A stretch of DNA of 64,000 bases, taken from Betaproteobacteria bacterium (GTDB taxonomy: Bacteria > Pseudomonadota > Gammaproteobacteria > Burkholderiales > Rhodocyclaceae). Below are positions 10,100-20,217 of the stretch, piece by piece (position 1 is the stretch's first letter; every line of letters starts with the position of its first letter). Where the stretch lies: the NCBI GenBank assembly GCA_009782565.1, contig WRIU01000001.1, positions 321,711 through 385,710 of the forward strand, given 5' to 3'. The notes under the pieces were generated by a model, which had not been told where the DNA came from, did not search any database, and was given only the letters and a program-made list of their open reading frames with translations. Both the position numbers and the translations under genes were made by a program.

Positions 10100-11503
10100 A
10101 TGCAGGATTGTTCCATGTGCCCTGACCTTTTCCTCTCCCCATTGCGCCGCTCGCTCGTGTGTCTGGCGCTTGGCCTGTCGGCTACGCTGCCCGCGCAGGC
10201 CAACCCGTTCGAGACTACCCTCGACAACGGCATGAAAGTCGTCGTGCGTGAAGACCGCCGTGCCCCTTCCGTCGTGCACATGGTCTGGTACCGCAGCGGC
10301 TCCATGGACGAACCTACAGGAGTCACCGGGGTCGCGCACGTCCTCGAACACATGATGTTCAAGGGTACGCGCAAGGTCGGCCCCGGCGAGTTCAACGCGC
10401 GCGTCGCCGCTCTCGGCGGACGTGACAACGCTTTTACCAGCCGCGACTACACCGCGTACTTCCAGCAAATACCCCCCGCCCATCTCGGCACAGTCATGGC
10501 TCTCGAAGCCGACCGCATGAAAAACCTCGCTCTCACCGACGAAGCTTTTTCACGCGAAATCGAAGTCATCAAGGAAGAACGGCGGCTGCGTACCGATGAC
10601 CGCCCGCGCGCGCTCGTCTACGAACAACTGATGGCAATCGCTTTTCAAGCTCATCCATACCATCACCCCGTCATTGGCTGGATGACCGACCTCATCACCA
10701 TGACCGCCGAAGACGCGCGCACCTGGTACAGGAATTGGTATACCCCCAGCAATGCCAGCCTCGTCGTCGTCGGCGATGTCGACCATCAGGCTGTTTTCAA
10801 ACTTGCCCGCCAGCATTACGGCACCATCAAGTCTGCAAAGCTTCCCACGCGCCGCATCAGCAACGAGCCCAACCAGATCGGTTCGAGGAGCGTCACCGTC
10901 CGTGCCCCGGCCGAACTGCCCTACCTCGCAATGGCTTGGCGCGTTCCATCCCTACGCAACCCCGCTGCCGACCGCGAAGCCTACGCCCTTCAGATGTTGA
11001 GCGAGATACTCGACGGCTACGACGGCGCGCGGCTCAACCGCCGCCTCGTGCGCGAGCAGCGCATTGCAGTATCTGCCGGTGCCGCCTACGACGGCATCAA
11101 CCGCGGCCCCGCCCTCTTCTTTCTCGAAGGTTCTCCTGCCCCCGGCCAAAGCATAGAAGCGCTTGAGGCCTCCTTGCGGGCCGAATTGCAGCGCATCCGC
11201 GATGAAGGCGTGGGCGAAGACGAATTGAACCGCGTCAAGAATCAGGCGCTGGCTACGCGCATCTACTCGCGCGACTCCCTCATGGGACAGGCCATGGAAA
11301 TCGGGCAACTCGAAAGCAGCGGCCTGTCGTGGCGCGACGATGTCCGGCTGTTGGCAGGGCTGCGTGCCGTGACCGCTGAGGAAGTCCGCGAAGTGGCGCG
11401 CCGCTACTTCAATGATACCGACCTCACCACCGCCCGCCTCGACCCCTTGCCAATGCCCGCCGCCCCTGCGCCCGACTCCTCTTCCGCCTCGCAACAGCCC
11501 TGA
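10100..11503 (+). CDS. M16 family zinc metallopeptidase (catalytic type)
   Basis: Inverted zinc motif HVLEHMMFKGT, signal-like N-terminus. Confidence 0.92.
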   Translation: MQDCSMCPDLFLSPLRRSLVCLALGLSATLPAQANPFETTLDNGMKVVVREDRRAPSVVHMVWYRSGSMDEPTGVTGVAHVLEHMMFKGTRKVGPGEFNARVAALGGRDNAFTSRDYTAYFQQIPPAHLGTVMALEADRMKNLALTDEAFSREIEVIKEERRLRTDDRPRALVYEQLMAIAFQAHPYHHPVIGWMTDLITMTAEDARTWYRNWYTPSNASLVVVGDVDHQAVFKLARQHYGTIKSAKLPTRRISNEPNQIGSRSVTVRAPAELPYLAMAWRVPSLRNPAADREAYALQMLSEILDGYDGARLNRRLVREQRIAVSAGAAYDGINRGPALFFLEGSPAPGQSIEALEASLRAELQRIRDEGVGEDELNRVKNQALATRIYSRDSLMGQAMEIGQLESSGLSWRDDVRLLAGLRAVTAEEVREVARRYFNDTDLTTARLDPLPMPAAPAPDSSSASQQP

Positions 11504-11531
11504 TCCCGGCTCATTTCAAGGTTTTTTCGAT

Positions 11532-12905
11532 ATGCGTTTTTCTGCCTCTTCCTTCACCGCCTCTTCACGTCGCCTATGCGCCCCGGCGCTGGCTTTGCTC
11601 GCCCTCGTTTCCGGCATCGCCCAGGCCGCTCCCCGTATTGAACAATGGACAACCCCCTCCGGCGCAAAAGTCCACTTCGTCGCCAGCCACGAACTGCCGA
11701 TGATCGACGTTCAAATCGACTTCGCCGCAGGCAGCGCCTTCAACCCCACGGATAAAAGCGGCGTCGCCGGCTTTACCCGCAACCTGCTCGACGCGGGCGC
11801 GGGCGAACTCGACGAACAGGCCATCTCCGAACGTGCCGCCGACCTCGGACTCATCCTTGGCGGCAACATGGACACGGACCGCTCCAGCCTCACCCTGCGT
11901 ACGCTCTCGGCTACGCGGGAACGCGACGAGTCCGTGGCATTGCTCGCCACCATCCTTGCCCATCCCCGGTTTCCAGCAGAAGTGCTCGAACGCGAACGGG
12001 TTCGCGCGCTGGCCAACCTGCGGGAATCACTGACCAAACCCGCCGTGCTCGCCGCGCGCGCTTTCAACACCGCAATTTACGCCGGACATCCTTACGGCAC
12101 CGAGAGCGACGAAAAATCCCTCTCCGCGATTACACGCAAAGACCTCATTGCCTTTCACGCCCACTACTACAGCGCGCGCAATGCCTCCATCACCATCGTC
12201 GGCGACCTCGACCGCGCCACTGCGGAAAAAATCGCCATCGCGCTGACCCAAAACCTCCCTACCGGCGGCCAAGCCGAAACATTGCCAGCCCCCCCTCTGT
12301 CCAAGGAAAACCAAAAAACGCACATCGCTAACCCTTCCGCCCAGGCGCACATCCTTATCGGCCAATCAGGCATGAGCCGCGACGACCCCGACTATTTCCC
12401 ACTGCTGGTCGGCAACCACATTCTCGGCGGCGGGGGCTTCACCTCGCGGCTCATGAATGAAGTGCGCGAAAAGCGCGGGCTCGTCTATGACATTCACAGC
12501 TATTTCGACCCCCGGCGCGTCCCCGGCCCATTCAAAATCGGCCTACAGACACGAGGCTCGCAAAGCGCGCTCGCCATTGATGTCGTGCGATCCACCCTCG
12601 CCGCTTTCATCGCTGAAGGCCCCACCGAAAAAGAATTGCAGGCGGCACGCGACAACATCGTCAACGGCTTCGGCCTACGGCTCGACTCCAACGCCAAGAT
12701 TCTCAGCTACGTCTCCATGATCGGCTTCTACGGCCTGCCCCTCGACTGGCTCGAACGATACCCGCGCGCCGTGGGTGCCGTGAGCCGAGAAGCAGTACGC
12801 GACGCTTTTGCCCGCCGTGTACACCCTGAGCGTCTCGTCACCATCATTGCCGGTGGGGACGGCGACAAAGGCACAAACGGCACAGGAGCGGCCACCAAAC
12901 CGTGA
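11532..12905 (+). CDS. M16 family peptidase-like protein (lacks HxxEH)
   Basis: Signal peptide MRFSASSFTASSRRLCAPALALLALVSGIAQA; M16 fold sequence but no HxxEH; start 11532 preferred over 11412. Confidence 0.88.
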   Translation: MRFSASSFTASSRRLCAPALALLALVSGIAQAAPRIEQWTTPSGAKVHFVASHELPMIDVQIDFAAGSAFNPTDKSGVAGFTRNLLDAGAGELDEQAISERAADLGLILGGNMDTDRSSLTLRTLSATRERDESVALLATILAHPRFPAEVLERERVRALANLRESLTKPAVLAARAFNTAIYAGHPYGTESDEKSLSAITRKDLIAFHAHYYSARNASITIVGDLDRATAEKIAIALTQNLPTGGQAETLPAPPLSKENQKTHIANPSAQAHILIGQSGMSRDDPDYFPLLVGNHILGGGGFTSRLMNEVREKRGLVYDIHSYFDPRRVPGPFKIGLQTRGSQSALAIDVVRSTLAAFIAEGPTEKELQAARDNIVNGFGLRLDSNAKILSYVSMIGFYGLPLDWLERYPRAVGAVSREAVRDAFARRVHPERLVTIIAGGDGDKGTNGTGAATKP

Positions 12906-13447
12906 GCGCGCGCGTCCGCATTGTCGGCGGGACATGGCGCTCGCGGCTCATTGACGTCGCCGATATCCCCGGCCTCAGGCCGACGCCGGATCGCGTGCGC
13001 GAAACCTTGTTCAACTGGCTTGGGCAGACTCTCGACGGCCTCAGTTGCCTCGACCTCTTTGCCGGTTCCGGCATCCTCGGCTTCGAGGCCGCCTCGCGCG
13101 GCGCGGCTACCGTCATGCTCGTCGAACAAGACCCCCGTGCCCATGCCGCCCTGCGGCGCAATACTGAAAAATTAGCTGCAACACAAGTAGAGATCGTGCG
13201 GGGCGATGCGCTAGAATTTCTTACTTCCACGACGCGGCAATTCAACGTAGCATTCGCCGACCCGCCCTACCGGCAAGGTTTGATTGAACGGATCATGCCC
13301 CTGCTGGATAAGGTGATGCTTCCAGGTGGGCTGGTGTATGCCGAAGCTGAAACGCCGCTCGATCCCTTTGCAGGATGGCATGTGTTCAAGCGAGGCCGCG
13401 CCGGACAAGTTCATTTTCATCTTCTCGAACGCACAACCAGTACATGA
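12902..13447 (+). CDS. rsmD: 16S rRNA (guanine(966)-N(2))-methyltransferase RsmD
   Basis: RIVGGTWRSRLI...RPTPDRVRETLFNWL...DLFAGSGILGFEAASRGA...FADPPY; GTG start. Confidence 0.94.
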   Translation: MSARVRIVGGTWRSRLIDVADIPGLRPTPDRVRETLFNWLGQTLDGLSCLDLFAGSGILGFEAASRGAATVMLVEQDPRAHAALRRNTEKLAATQVEIVRGDALEFLTSTTRQFNVAFADPPYRQGLIERIMPLLDKVMLPGGLVYAEAETPLDPFAGWHVFKRGRAGQVHFHLLERTTST

Positions 13448-13923
13448 AAGACACGGTAGCGGCTTTCCCCGGCACCTTCGATCCCTTCACCCGTGGGCAT
13501 GAAAACCTCGTGCGCCGCGCGGCGTCCATGTTCGAGCGAATCATCGTCGCTGTCGCTGACAGCCGCCAGGAAACCCTGTTCCCGCTTGCGGAGCGCGTCG
13601 AAATTGCCGCTGAAGTGCTGCGTCCTGTCCCTAACGTCGAAGTCACCGGCTTCGACTGCCTGCTCGTCGATTTCCTGCGCCAGCGGGACATACGGATCGT
13701 CATGCGCGGGGTACGCACGCTGGCCGATTTCGAGTACGAAGCCCGGATGATGGCAATGAACCGCAAACTCTATCCCGCAATGGAAACCGTCTTCTTGCTT
13801 CCTGCCGAAGAACATGGTTATCTTGCTGCCAGCGTCGTGCGCGAAATCGCCCGGCACGGTGGCGACGTTAGCCAATTCGTGCCCGAAGCAGTTTTTTCAC
13901 GTCTTCAACGCAAGTTCTGCTGA
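13444..13923 (+). CDS. coaD: Phosphopantetheine adenylyltransferase
   Basis: AFPGTFDPFTRGHENLVRRA, MRGVRTLADFEYEARMMAMNRKL; start placed at 13444. Confidence 0.96.
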   Translation: MKDTVAAFPGTFDPFTRGHENLVRRAASMFERIIVAVADSRQETLFPLAERVEIAAEVLRPVPNVEVTGFDCLLVDFLRQRDIRIVMRGVRTLADFEYEARMMAMNRKLYPAMETVFLLPAEEHGYLAASVVREIARHGGDVSQFVPEAVFSRLQRKFC

Positions 13924-14193
<270 letters not shown>

Positions 14194-14548
14194 GCGGATA
14201 GCGGTTTGCGTCTTTCGGAGCAATCACCAAAAAGCCGCATTCCGGCTCTGAGTGAAACACAAGCATAAGCGGCTTCATACGTCCCTTCTCCCGCGCAAGG
14301 CTGGAGAAGGGGCATGCCCTTTCCTGCCAACTATCATCAAATAAAACCGCAGTCCAAAAATCCATGGATTCCTGGACAACCGTCGTATAAGGCAATCGCC
14401 ACCGCACCCTGACGCTGTCCGCAAGCCTGAACTACATCTGAAGCCACAGCCTCTGGAAAGCAAGAGGTGAGGAGAGTTTGGTACACACTTGAACAGAAAA
14501 CGCTCTAACCCGGATCGCCATTTCCTTGCGTTTACCTTCATGTAAGCA

Positions 14549-16327
14549 ATGGTGACACCGGAAACCGTATCCGAACCACCTGTTTTTCATCTCATCAATC
14601 TGGAGAGTTCCATGAATTACAAATCTGACACGGTTGTTTTTTCGTTCCGTTTCGCGTTCTCCGTCTTTTTCTCATTGATCCTGGCATTGTCGCTCTTGTT
14701 CCTGGGCGGATGCGGACTGCTAAACCCAGATGCCGCACCATCTCACCCAGATACCGCACCATCTCAATCTGCGGAAGATCTGGAGATACTAGCTATGCCG
14801 GCACCCGAAGCAGCCTCGGTATCCGGATTCCAGATTCAGCAGTACTACCGGAATGCGCCGCCCCAGCAGTACTACCAGGATGTGCCGCGCGAGCAGTACG
14901 AAACGCTGCCGGAGAACGAACTCAAGCTCGTCGCCAGCGAACCCGTATCGACATTCAGTATCGATATTGATACCGGCTCCTATGCCAATGTCCGGCGCAT
15001 TCTCAACAATGGACAGTTGCCGCCACACGGCGCAGTGCGTATCGAAGAACTGATCAACTATTTTCCGTACCAATACGCACTGCCAACGCCGGAAAACGGC
15101 AAGCTTCCGCCGTTTGGCGTCACCACAGAAATCGCACCGAGCCCGTGGAACGCGCATACCAAGCTGATCCGCATCGGTATCAAGGCATCCGACACCGCTG
15201 TGGAAAATCTGCCACCGGCCAACTTGGTGTTCCTGGTTGACGTTTCCGGTTCGATGAATTCCCCCGAAAGGCTGCCGCTGGTCAAAAACACACTGAAACT
15301 GCTCGTCGATCAACTGCGTCCGCAAGACAAAGTGTCGCTCGTCACTTATGCCAGCGGCACCCAGATCGTGCTGCAACCGACTTCCGGAAACGAAAAGTCA
15401 ATAATCACTTCCGCCATCGATCAACTGAAACCGGGCGGCAGTACCGCCGGTGCGTCAGGCATCATGCTGGCCTACCAGATGGCACAGCAGGGCTTCATTG
15501 CCAAGGGCATCAATCGCATCCTGCTCGCCACCGACGGTGATTTCAACGTCGGCATCACCAATTTCGAGCAACTGAAGGAAATGGTCGCCGAAAAACGGAA
15601 AAGCGGCATTTCGCTGACGACCCTCGGCTATGGCGTCGACAACTATAACGAGCGGTTGATGAAAAACCTGGCCATCGCTGGTGAGGGCAATTACGCTTAT
15701 ATCGATACGCTGCGTGAAGCGCATAAGGTGCTGGTCGGACAACTGAGTTCGACGCTCTCGATTGTTGCCAGCGATGTCAAGCTACAGGTCGAATTCAACC
15801 CGGAAAAGGTCAGCGAATATCGCCTGATCGGTTATGAAAAACGCATGCTGAAACGCGAGGATTTTTCCAACGACAAGGTTGATGCTTCTGAGATTGGTGC
15901 CGGTCATACGGTTACGGCGCTCTACGAGATTGTCCTGAAGGGCGATAAAGGCTGGAACGAGCCTCTGCGCTATCAATCTCCCCCTGCCGCTTCCAGGGAC
16001 ACACGTTTTGAAGAGTTGGCGTTGCTGCGTGTGCGTTACAAGAATCCAGGCGCAGAACAAAGCAAGCTCATGGAATTCCCGCTCAAGGCGAACCAGATCA
16101 AGACTTCGCTCAACGCCGCCAGTGATGATTTCCGCTTTGCCGCTGCCGTAGCCGCCTATGGGCAAATTCTGAAAGACGGCAAGTACACCGGCACGTTCAG
16201 CCTCGCCGATGTCGCCGATCTGGCCCAAAAAGCCAAGGGTGAGGATCGCACCGGACTGCGCGCGGAATTTGTGCAACTGGTCGATCTGGCAAAAAGCCTG
16301 CAAACAAAAGCGCCGGAGCAGAAATAA
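14549..16327 (+). CDS. vWA domain lipoprotein (YfbK/DUF3520-like); start may be 14612
   Basis: Lipobox-like LALSLLFLGGCG; MIDAS FLVDVSGSMNSPERLPLVK; LLATDGDFNVGITN. Confidence 0.88.
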   Translation: MVTPETVSEPPVFHLINLESSMNYKSDTVVFSFRFAFSVFFSLILALSLLFLGGCGLLNPDAAPSHPDTAPSQSAEDLEILAMPAPEAASVSGFQIQQYYRNAPPQQYYQDVPREQYETLPENELKLVASEPVSTFSIDIDTGSYANVRRILNNGQLPPHGAVRIEELINYFPYQYALPTPENGKLPPFGVTTEIAPSPWNAHTKLIRIGIKASDTAVENLPPANLVFLVDVSGSMNSPERLPLVKNTLKLLVDQLRPQDKVSLVTYASGTQIVLQPTSGNEKSIITSAIDQLKPGGSTAGASGIMLAYQMAQQGFIAKGINRILLATDGDFNVGITNFEQLKEMVAEKRKSGISLTTLGYGVDNYNERLMKNLAIAGEGNYAYIDTLREAHKVLVGQLSSTLSIVASDVKLQVEFNPEKVSEYRLIGYEKRMLKREDFSNDKVDASEIGAGHTVTALYEIVLKGDKGWNEPLRYQSPPAASRDTRFEELALLRVRYKNPGAEQSKLMEFPLKANQIKTSLNAASDDFRFAAAVAAYGQILKDGKYTGTFSLADVADLAQKAKGEDRTGLRAEFVQLVDLAKSLQTKAPEQK

Positions 16328-16354
16328 ATAAAGCGCACGAAGCCCAGGAAAAAA

Positions 16355-16382
16355 CGGCATCCGAAGATGCCGTTTTTTTTCG
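16355..16382 (+). terminator. Rho-independent terminator after the vWA gene
   Basis: cggcatc-cgaa-gatgccg followed by a T run. Confidence 0.85.
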
Positions 16383-16483
16383 CAACTAAAGCGTTTTCTA
16401 CTCAAGTGCGTACAAAACTTCCCTCTCCCCTTGAGGGAGAGGGCGCCCCGCAGGGGCGGGAGAGGGGGGATGCCAGGTGACGC

Positions 16484-17680
16484 TTACTCCAGCGCGTTTG
16501 CAGCGCTTTCCCCACCCGGTTCGTCGAGCCGGGCCGACTCGATGCGCTGGAAGTGGGCGCTGATCTTGCGGCTGGAAATGTGGACTTCTTCCACGTCCTT
16601 GTTCACTTGGCCGATATGGCGGGCCAGCGCGCTCATCCGTTCGTCGAACCGCCCGAAATCCTTTGCCAGACGCCCCAGTTCTTCCTGGATGACGTGAATC
16701 TGGCGGCGGGTCTCTATGTCTTTCAGCACCGCGCGGGCGGTATTGAGCACCGCCATCAGGGTAGTCGGCGAGACAATCCATACCCGACGCACCTGCGCGT
16801 ATGCAATGATCTCTGTATGCGAAGCATGCAGTTCGGCAAAAACCGCCTCGGCGGGCAGAAACATCACCGCGCCATCTGCGGTGACACCCGGCAGGATGTA
16901 CTTGTCGGCAATAGCGTCGACGTGGCGGCGCACGTCAGCGCGAAAAGCTGCTTGCGCGGCTTTTCGGTCAGACTGCGCCAAGGCGGAGTCGAACATCCGG
17001 TTATAGTTTTCAAGCGGGAACTTGGCATCTATGGCTACTTTGCCCGTGGGTGGAGGCAGCTTGAGCAGACAATCGACCCGGTTTCCGTTGGGCAAGGTCG
17101 CCTGGAAGGCAAAGGCGTCTGGCGGCAGCGCGTTTCGTACCAGGGCTTCAAGCTGCACTTCGCCGAACGCGCCGCGCGTGCGTTTGTCTCCCAGGATTTC
17201 CTGGAGGCTTACGACGCTGCTGGTCAGCCCTTCGATTTTTTTCTGCGCTTCGTCTATCGCCGCCAAACGCGCCATAACGCTCGTGAAAGTGTCGTGAGTC
17301 TTTCGCAAACCTTCGTCGAGCCGGGTATTGACTTGCCCGGAGAGCGTCTGCAACTGGCCTTCCACGCTGCGCGTAAGGGTTTCGATGGCGCGCGACAACT
17401 GCATCGAGGCCGCCGTCAGCCCGTTCTGGAGCAATTCGCGGTCGGCGCGCGCATGTTCCCCGATGCGGTCTGTCTGGCGTTCCAGCCCTCCATGCAGGTC
17501 GCGCAACAGTTCCCGGTGCTGATCGAGCGCGCGGCGTTCCGAAGCCTCGATGATACGTTCCGGCAACAGGCGTTCGCGGCGCCCCGCCGCCACGGCCTGC
17601 CAGATCAGCAAGATAACAATTCCGAGCAGGAGGGCAAACCCCGCGATGACAAAGGAAAGTTGCAGCGTATCACTCATCAT
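16484..17680 (-). CDS. rmuC: DNA recombination protein RmuC
   Basis: Coiled-coil N-terminus, LGDKRTRGAFGEVQLEALV, KLPPPTGKVAIDAKFPLENY. Confidence 0.92.
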   Translation of the reverse strand: MMSDTLQLSFVIAGFALLLGIVILLIWQAVAAGRRERLLPERIIEASERRALDQHRELLRDLHGGLERQTDRIGEHARADRELLQNGLTAASMQLSRAIETLTRSVEGQLQTLSGQVNTRLDEGLRKTHDTFTSVMARLAAIDEAQKKIEGLTSSVVSLQEILGDKRTRGAFGEVQLEALVRNALPPDAFAFQATLPNGNRVDCLLKLPPPTGKVAIDAKFPLENYNRMFDSALAQSDRKAAQAAFRADVRRHVDAIADKYILPGVTADGAVMFLPAEAVFAELHASHTEIIAYAQVRRVWIVSPTTLMAVLNTARAVLKDIETRRQIHVIQEELGRLAKDFGRFDERMSALARHIGQVNKDVEEVHISSRKISAHFQRIESARLDEPGGESAANALE

Positions 17681-18873
17681 CCGTCATTCCGGGCACCCTG
17701 CCCCAGTATGTGCCGGACGAGTTCCACCCAATACGCAGCCCCAATGGAAAGAATGTCGTCGTTGAAGTCGTAGGATGGGTTATGCAACCCATGACCATTC
17801 CCATCGGCAGGATCGTTGCCGATCCATATATAAGCGCCGGGTTTGTGCCGGAGATAGAAGGAGAAATCTTCCGCGCCCATGCTTGGCCGTTCATCGGTAT
17901 GCACATGTTCATGCCCCACGATCGCAACAGCAGCTTGCTGGCAAAACAAGGCGTGAGCGGCTGTATTGATCGTTGGCGGATAGCTGTCGTCGCGCACCGA
18001 AAAATCGATTTCCACGCCAAAAGCCTTAGAGACGCCCGCACACAATTCGGTGAGGCGCGTAAGCGCTTTTTGCCGCACGGTTTCGGAGAAACTTCGCAAA
18101 GTGCCGGACAACTCCGCCTGACCAGGCACGACATTGTAGGCATCCCCCGCATGAAAACAGGTCACGGCAACCACAGCGGCATCGAAAGGGTCGAGCGAGC
18201 GCGATGCAACGCTTTGCACGGCCTGCACCAGCGCCGTTCCGGCATAGAGGGGATCGACAGTCAGATGCGGCATGGCCGCATGCCCGCCAATGCCCCGGAT
18301 GCGGATATCGAAACGATCCGTTCCCGCCATGACCGGCCCGGCATGTACGGCAAAATCTCCGGCGGGCAGCCCCGGCCAGTTGTGCATGCCGTAAATCGCT
18401 TCCATCGGGAACTGTTCAAAGAGGCCCTCTTCGATCATGACCCGTGCGCCGCCGCTGCTCTCTTCTGCCGGTTGAAAAATCAGGTATACGGTTCCGTCGA
18501 AATCATTCGATGCGGCAAGCAGCTTTGCCGCCCCCAGCAGCATCGTAGTGTGTCCATCGTGGCCGCAGGCGTGCATACAGCCTTCAAATACGGAACGATG
18601 GGCAAAATCGTTGGCTTCGTTTATCGGCAGCGCATCCATGTCGGCCCGCAAGCCTATCGCCCGCTCGCTGCTTCCCGCGCGCAGCACCCCGACGACACCA
18701 GTTTTGGCCAGGCCGCAATGCGTCTCGATCCCAAGCGCGGTCAATTCGCGCACAACTACGTCCGCCGTGCGCGTTTCGCAGAAAGCCAGCTCGGGATGGG
18801 CATGCAGGTCGCGGCGAATAGACTGCAAAGCTGCGCGCGTCTTGCAGTCGGAGTCGAAGAGACTGGTACGCAT
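17677..18873 (-). CDS. M20 family amidohydrolase (hippurate hydrolase-like)
   Basis: LRADMDALPINE, CMHACGHDGHTTMLLGAA, overlaps rmuC by 4 nt. Confidence 0.93.
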   Translation of the reverse strand: MRTSLFDSDCKTRAALQSIRRDLHAHPELAFCETRTADVVVRELTALGIETHCGLAKTGVVGVLRAGSSERAIGLRADMDALPINEANDFAHRSVFEGCMHACGHDGHTTMLLGAAKLLAASNDFDGTVYLIFQPAEESSGGARVMIEEGLFEQFPMEAIYGMHNWPGLPAGDFAVHAGPVMAGTDRFDIRIRGIGGHAAMPHLTVDPLYAGTALVQAVQSVASRSLDPFDAAVVAVTCFHAGDAYNVVPGQAELSGTLRSFSETVRQKALTRLTELCAGVSKAFGVEIDFSVRDDSYPPTINTAAHALFCQQAAVAIVGHEHVHTDERPSMGAEDFSFYLRHKPGAYIWIGNDPADGNGHGLHNPSYDFNDDILSIGAAYWVELVRHILGQGARNDG

Positions 18874-19110
18874 AAGATAGAAATATGACGAAAGAAGAAG
18901 AATGCCTGAAAAGAAGAAGTTTATTCATTTTTCCGGGTATATGCTTCAAACCCGCAAAAAATGTGTGGGATTGGTTCAGTGACAGATTCCTAACAATTAC
19001 TCCACGCATCTGCCGGGCAGGCTGCCCTTACAATGGTACGAATCGAGCGTAATTCCCGCTGTTGGCAATGAGAATTGCGCTCAAGCCGTGTTTACGCGGA
19101 GAACAGCGCA

Positions 19111-19914
19111 ATGGCTTCATTATCTCTCAGTGCCCTGAATATCTATTTGGTGGAACCTTCGAGCATGCAGGCGCAATGGGTAGCGCAAATGCTCGAACAA
19201 CTGGGTGTACGGCAGACGCGCCGTTTCAATAACGCGGGCGAAGCGCTGTCCGAAATGCGCGCCTCGCCACCCGATGTCGTTATCAGCGCCCTGTATTTGC
19301 CGGACATGGCCGGTACGGAACTCGTCTGTGCCATGCGAGCCGTCCCCGTACTGGAATGGGTTCCGTTCATCCTGATTTCCAGCGAAACCCGTCCGCAGGT
19401 ACTCAATCCGGTGCGTCAGTCCGGCGCGTGCTGCATCGTCACGAAGCCCTTTACGCGCGAACAGATGCAGCGCGCGCTCTTCTCCGTTCTCGAACAGATC
19501 GCCCCCCTGGAAGAACTGGAACTTGGCGAGGATGAGGACGTGGAAGACCTGAAAGTGCTGCTGGTCGATGACAGCACCATGTCACGCCGCTACGTCCGCC
19601 ATCTGCTTGAAGGGATGGGGGTCAGGCACATTTTCGAGGCTGAAAACGGCAAGGCTGCGGTAACGATCCTGGCAGACACGATATTCGACATCGTGCTGAC
19701 CGACTACAACATGCCAGAGATGGATGGACGTGCCTTGGTCGAATATATCCGGACGCAAAGCTGGCAAACGGAAGTCCCCATCCTGATGCTGACCAGCGAA
19801 AACAATCAGGGGCGCTTGGCCGCAGTAGAAAAAGCGGGGGTTTCGGCAATCTGCGACAAGCCGTTCGAGCAGGGCAATATCCGGGACGAGATCATCCGCG
19901 CATTGCGAAGGTAA
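19111..19914 (+). CDS. Two-receiver-domain response regulator
   Basis: Second REC is canonical (VLLVDDS...IVLTDYNMPEMDG...KPFEQ); first REC lacks the phospho-acceptor Asp. Confidence 0.88.
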   Translation: MASLSLSALNIYLVEPSSMQAQWVAQMLEQLGVRQTRRFNNAGEALSEMRASPPDVVISALYLPDMAGTELVCAMRAVPVLEWVPFILISSETRPQVLNPVRQSGACCIVTKPFTREQMQRALFSVLEQIAPLEELELGEDEDVEDLKVLLVDDSTMSRRYVRHLLEGMGVRHIFEAENGKAAVTILADTIFDIVLTDYNMPEMDGRALVEYIRTQSWQTEVPILMLTSENNQGRLAAVEKAGVSAICDKPFEQGNIRDEIIRALRR

Positions 19915-19930
19915 GGCGCGCCACTGCACC

Positions 19931-20114
19931 AGCCCTCCAACCACCCCACCCCTTCAAGGAGGGGAATAAACCCCACACTAAATTCCCCTCCCTGGAGGGG
20001 TGGCGCGTAGCGACGGGGTGGTGCGGTGGTCGAGAAGCGTATTGCGGTTCTCATACGCCGCTACCACCCCACCCCTGCGGGGCACCCCTCCAAGGAGGGG
20101 AATGACCACCCCGT
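19931..20114. repeat. GC-rich dispersed palindromic repeat cluster (copy A)
   Basis: ccaccccaccccttcaaggaggggaat...ttcccctccctggaggggtggcgcgtagcgacggggtggtgcggtggtcgagaagcg, then ctaccaccccacccctgcggggcacccctccaaggaggggaat. Confidence 0.8.
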
Positions 20115-20139
20115 CTCTTCGCGCCTCCCTGGAAAAGAA

Positions 20140-20175
20140 AGAGCCGGGCTCTTGAAGGAACCCGGCTCTGTTTTG
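20140..20175. terminator. Terminator hairpin between the convergent REC-REC and PEP-CTERM genes
   Basis: agagccggg...cccggctct followed by gtttt. Confidence 0.65.
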
Positions 20176-20217
20176 CCTTATTGGTGGTCAGGCTTTCTTG
20201 CCCGCCATTTGCTTCTC

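Noticed and set aside
16553-17773. 406 aa ORF antisense to rmuC
   Set aside because: Shadow ORF of a clear rmuC gene
17768-17797. gtaggatgggttatgcaacccatg resembling the palindrome at 54-188
   Set aside because: Lies in coding sequence of the M20 hydrolase and is short; likely coincidence
19056-19072. TGGCAATGAGAATTGC as a sigma-54 site before the REC-REC gene
   Set aside because: GG-N11-GC spacing is one base too long and the CAC core is missing
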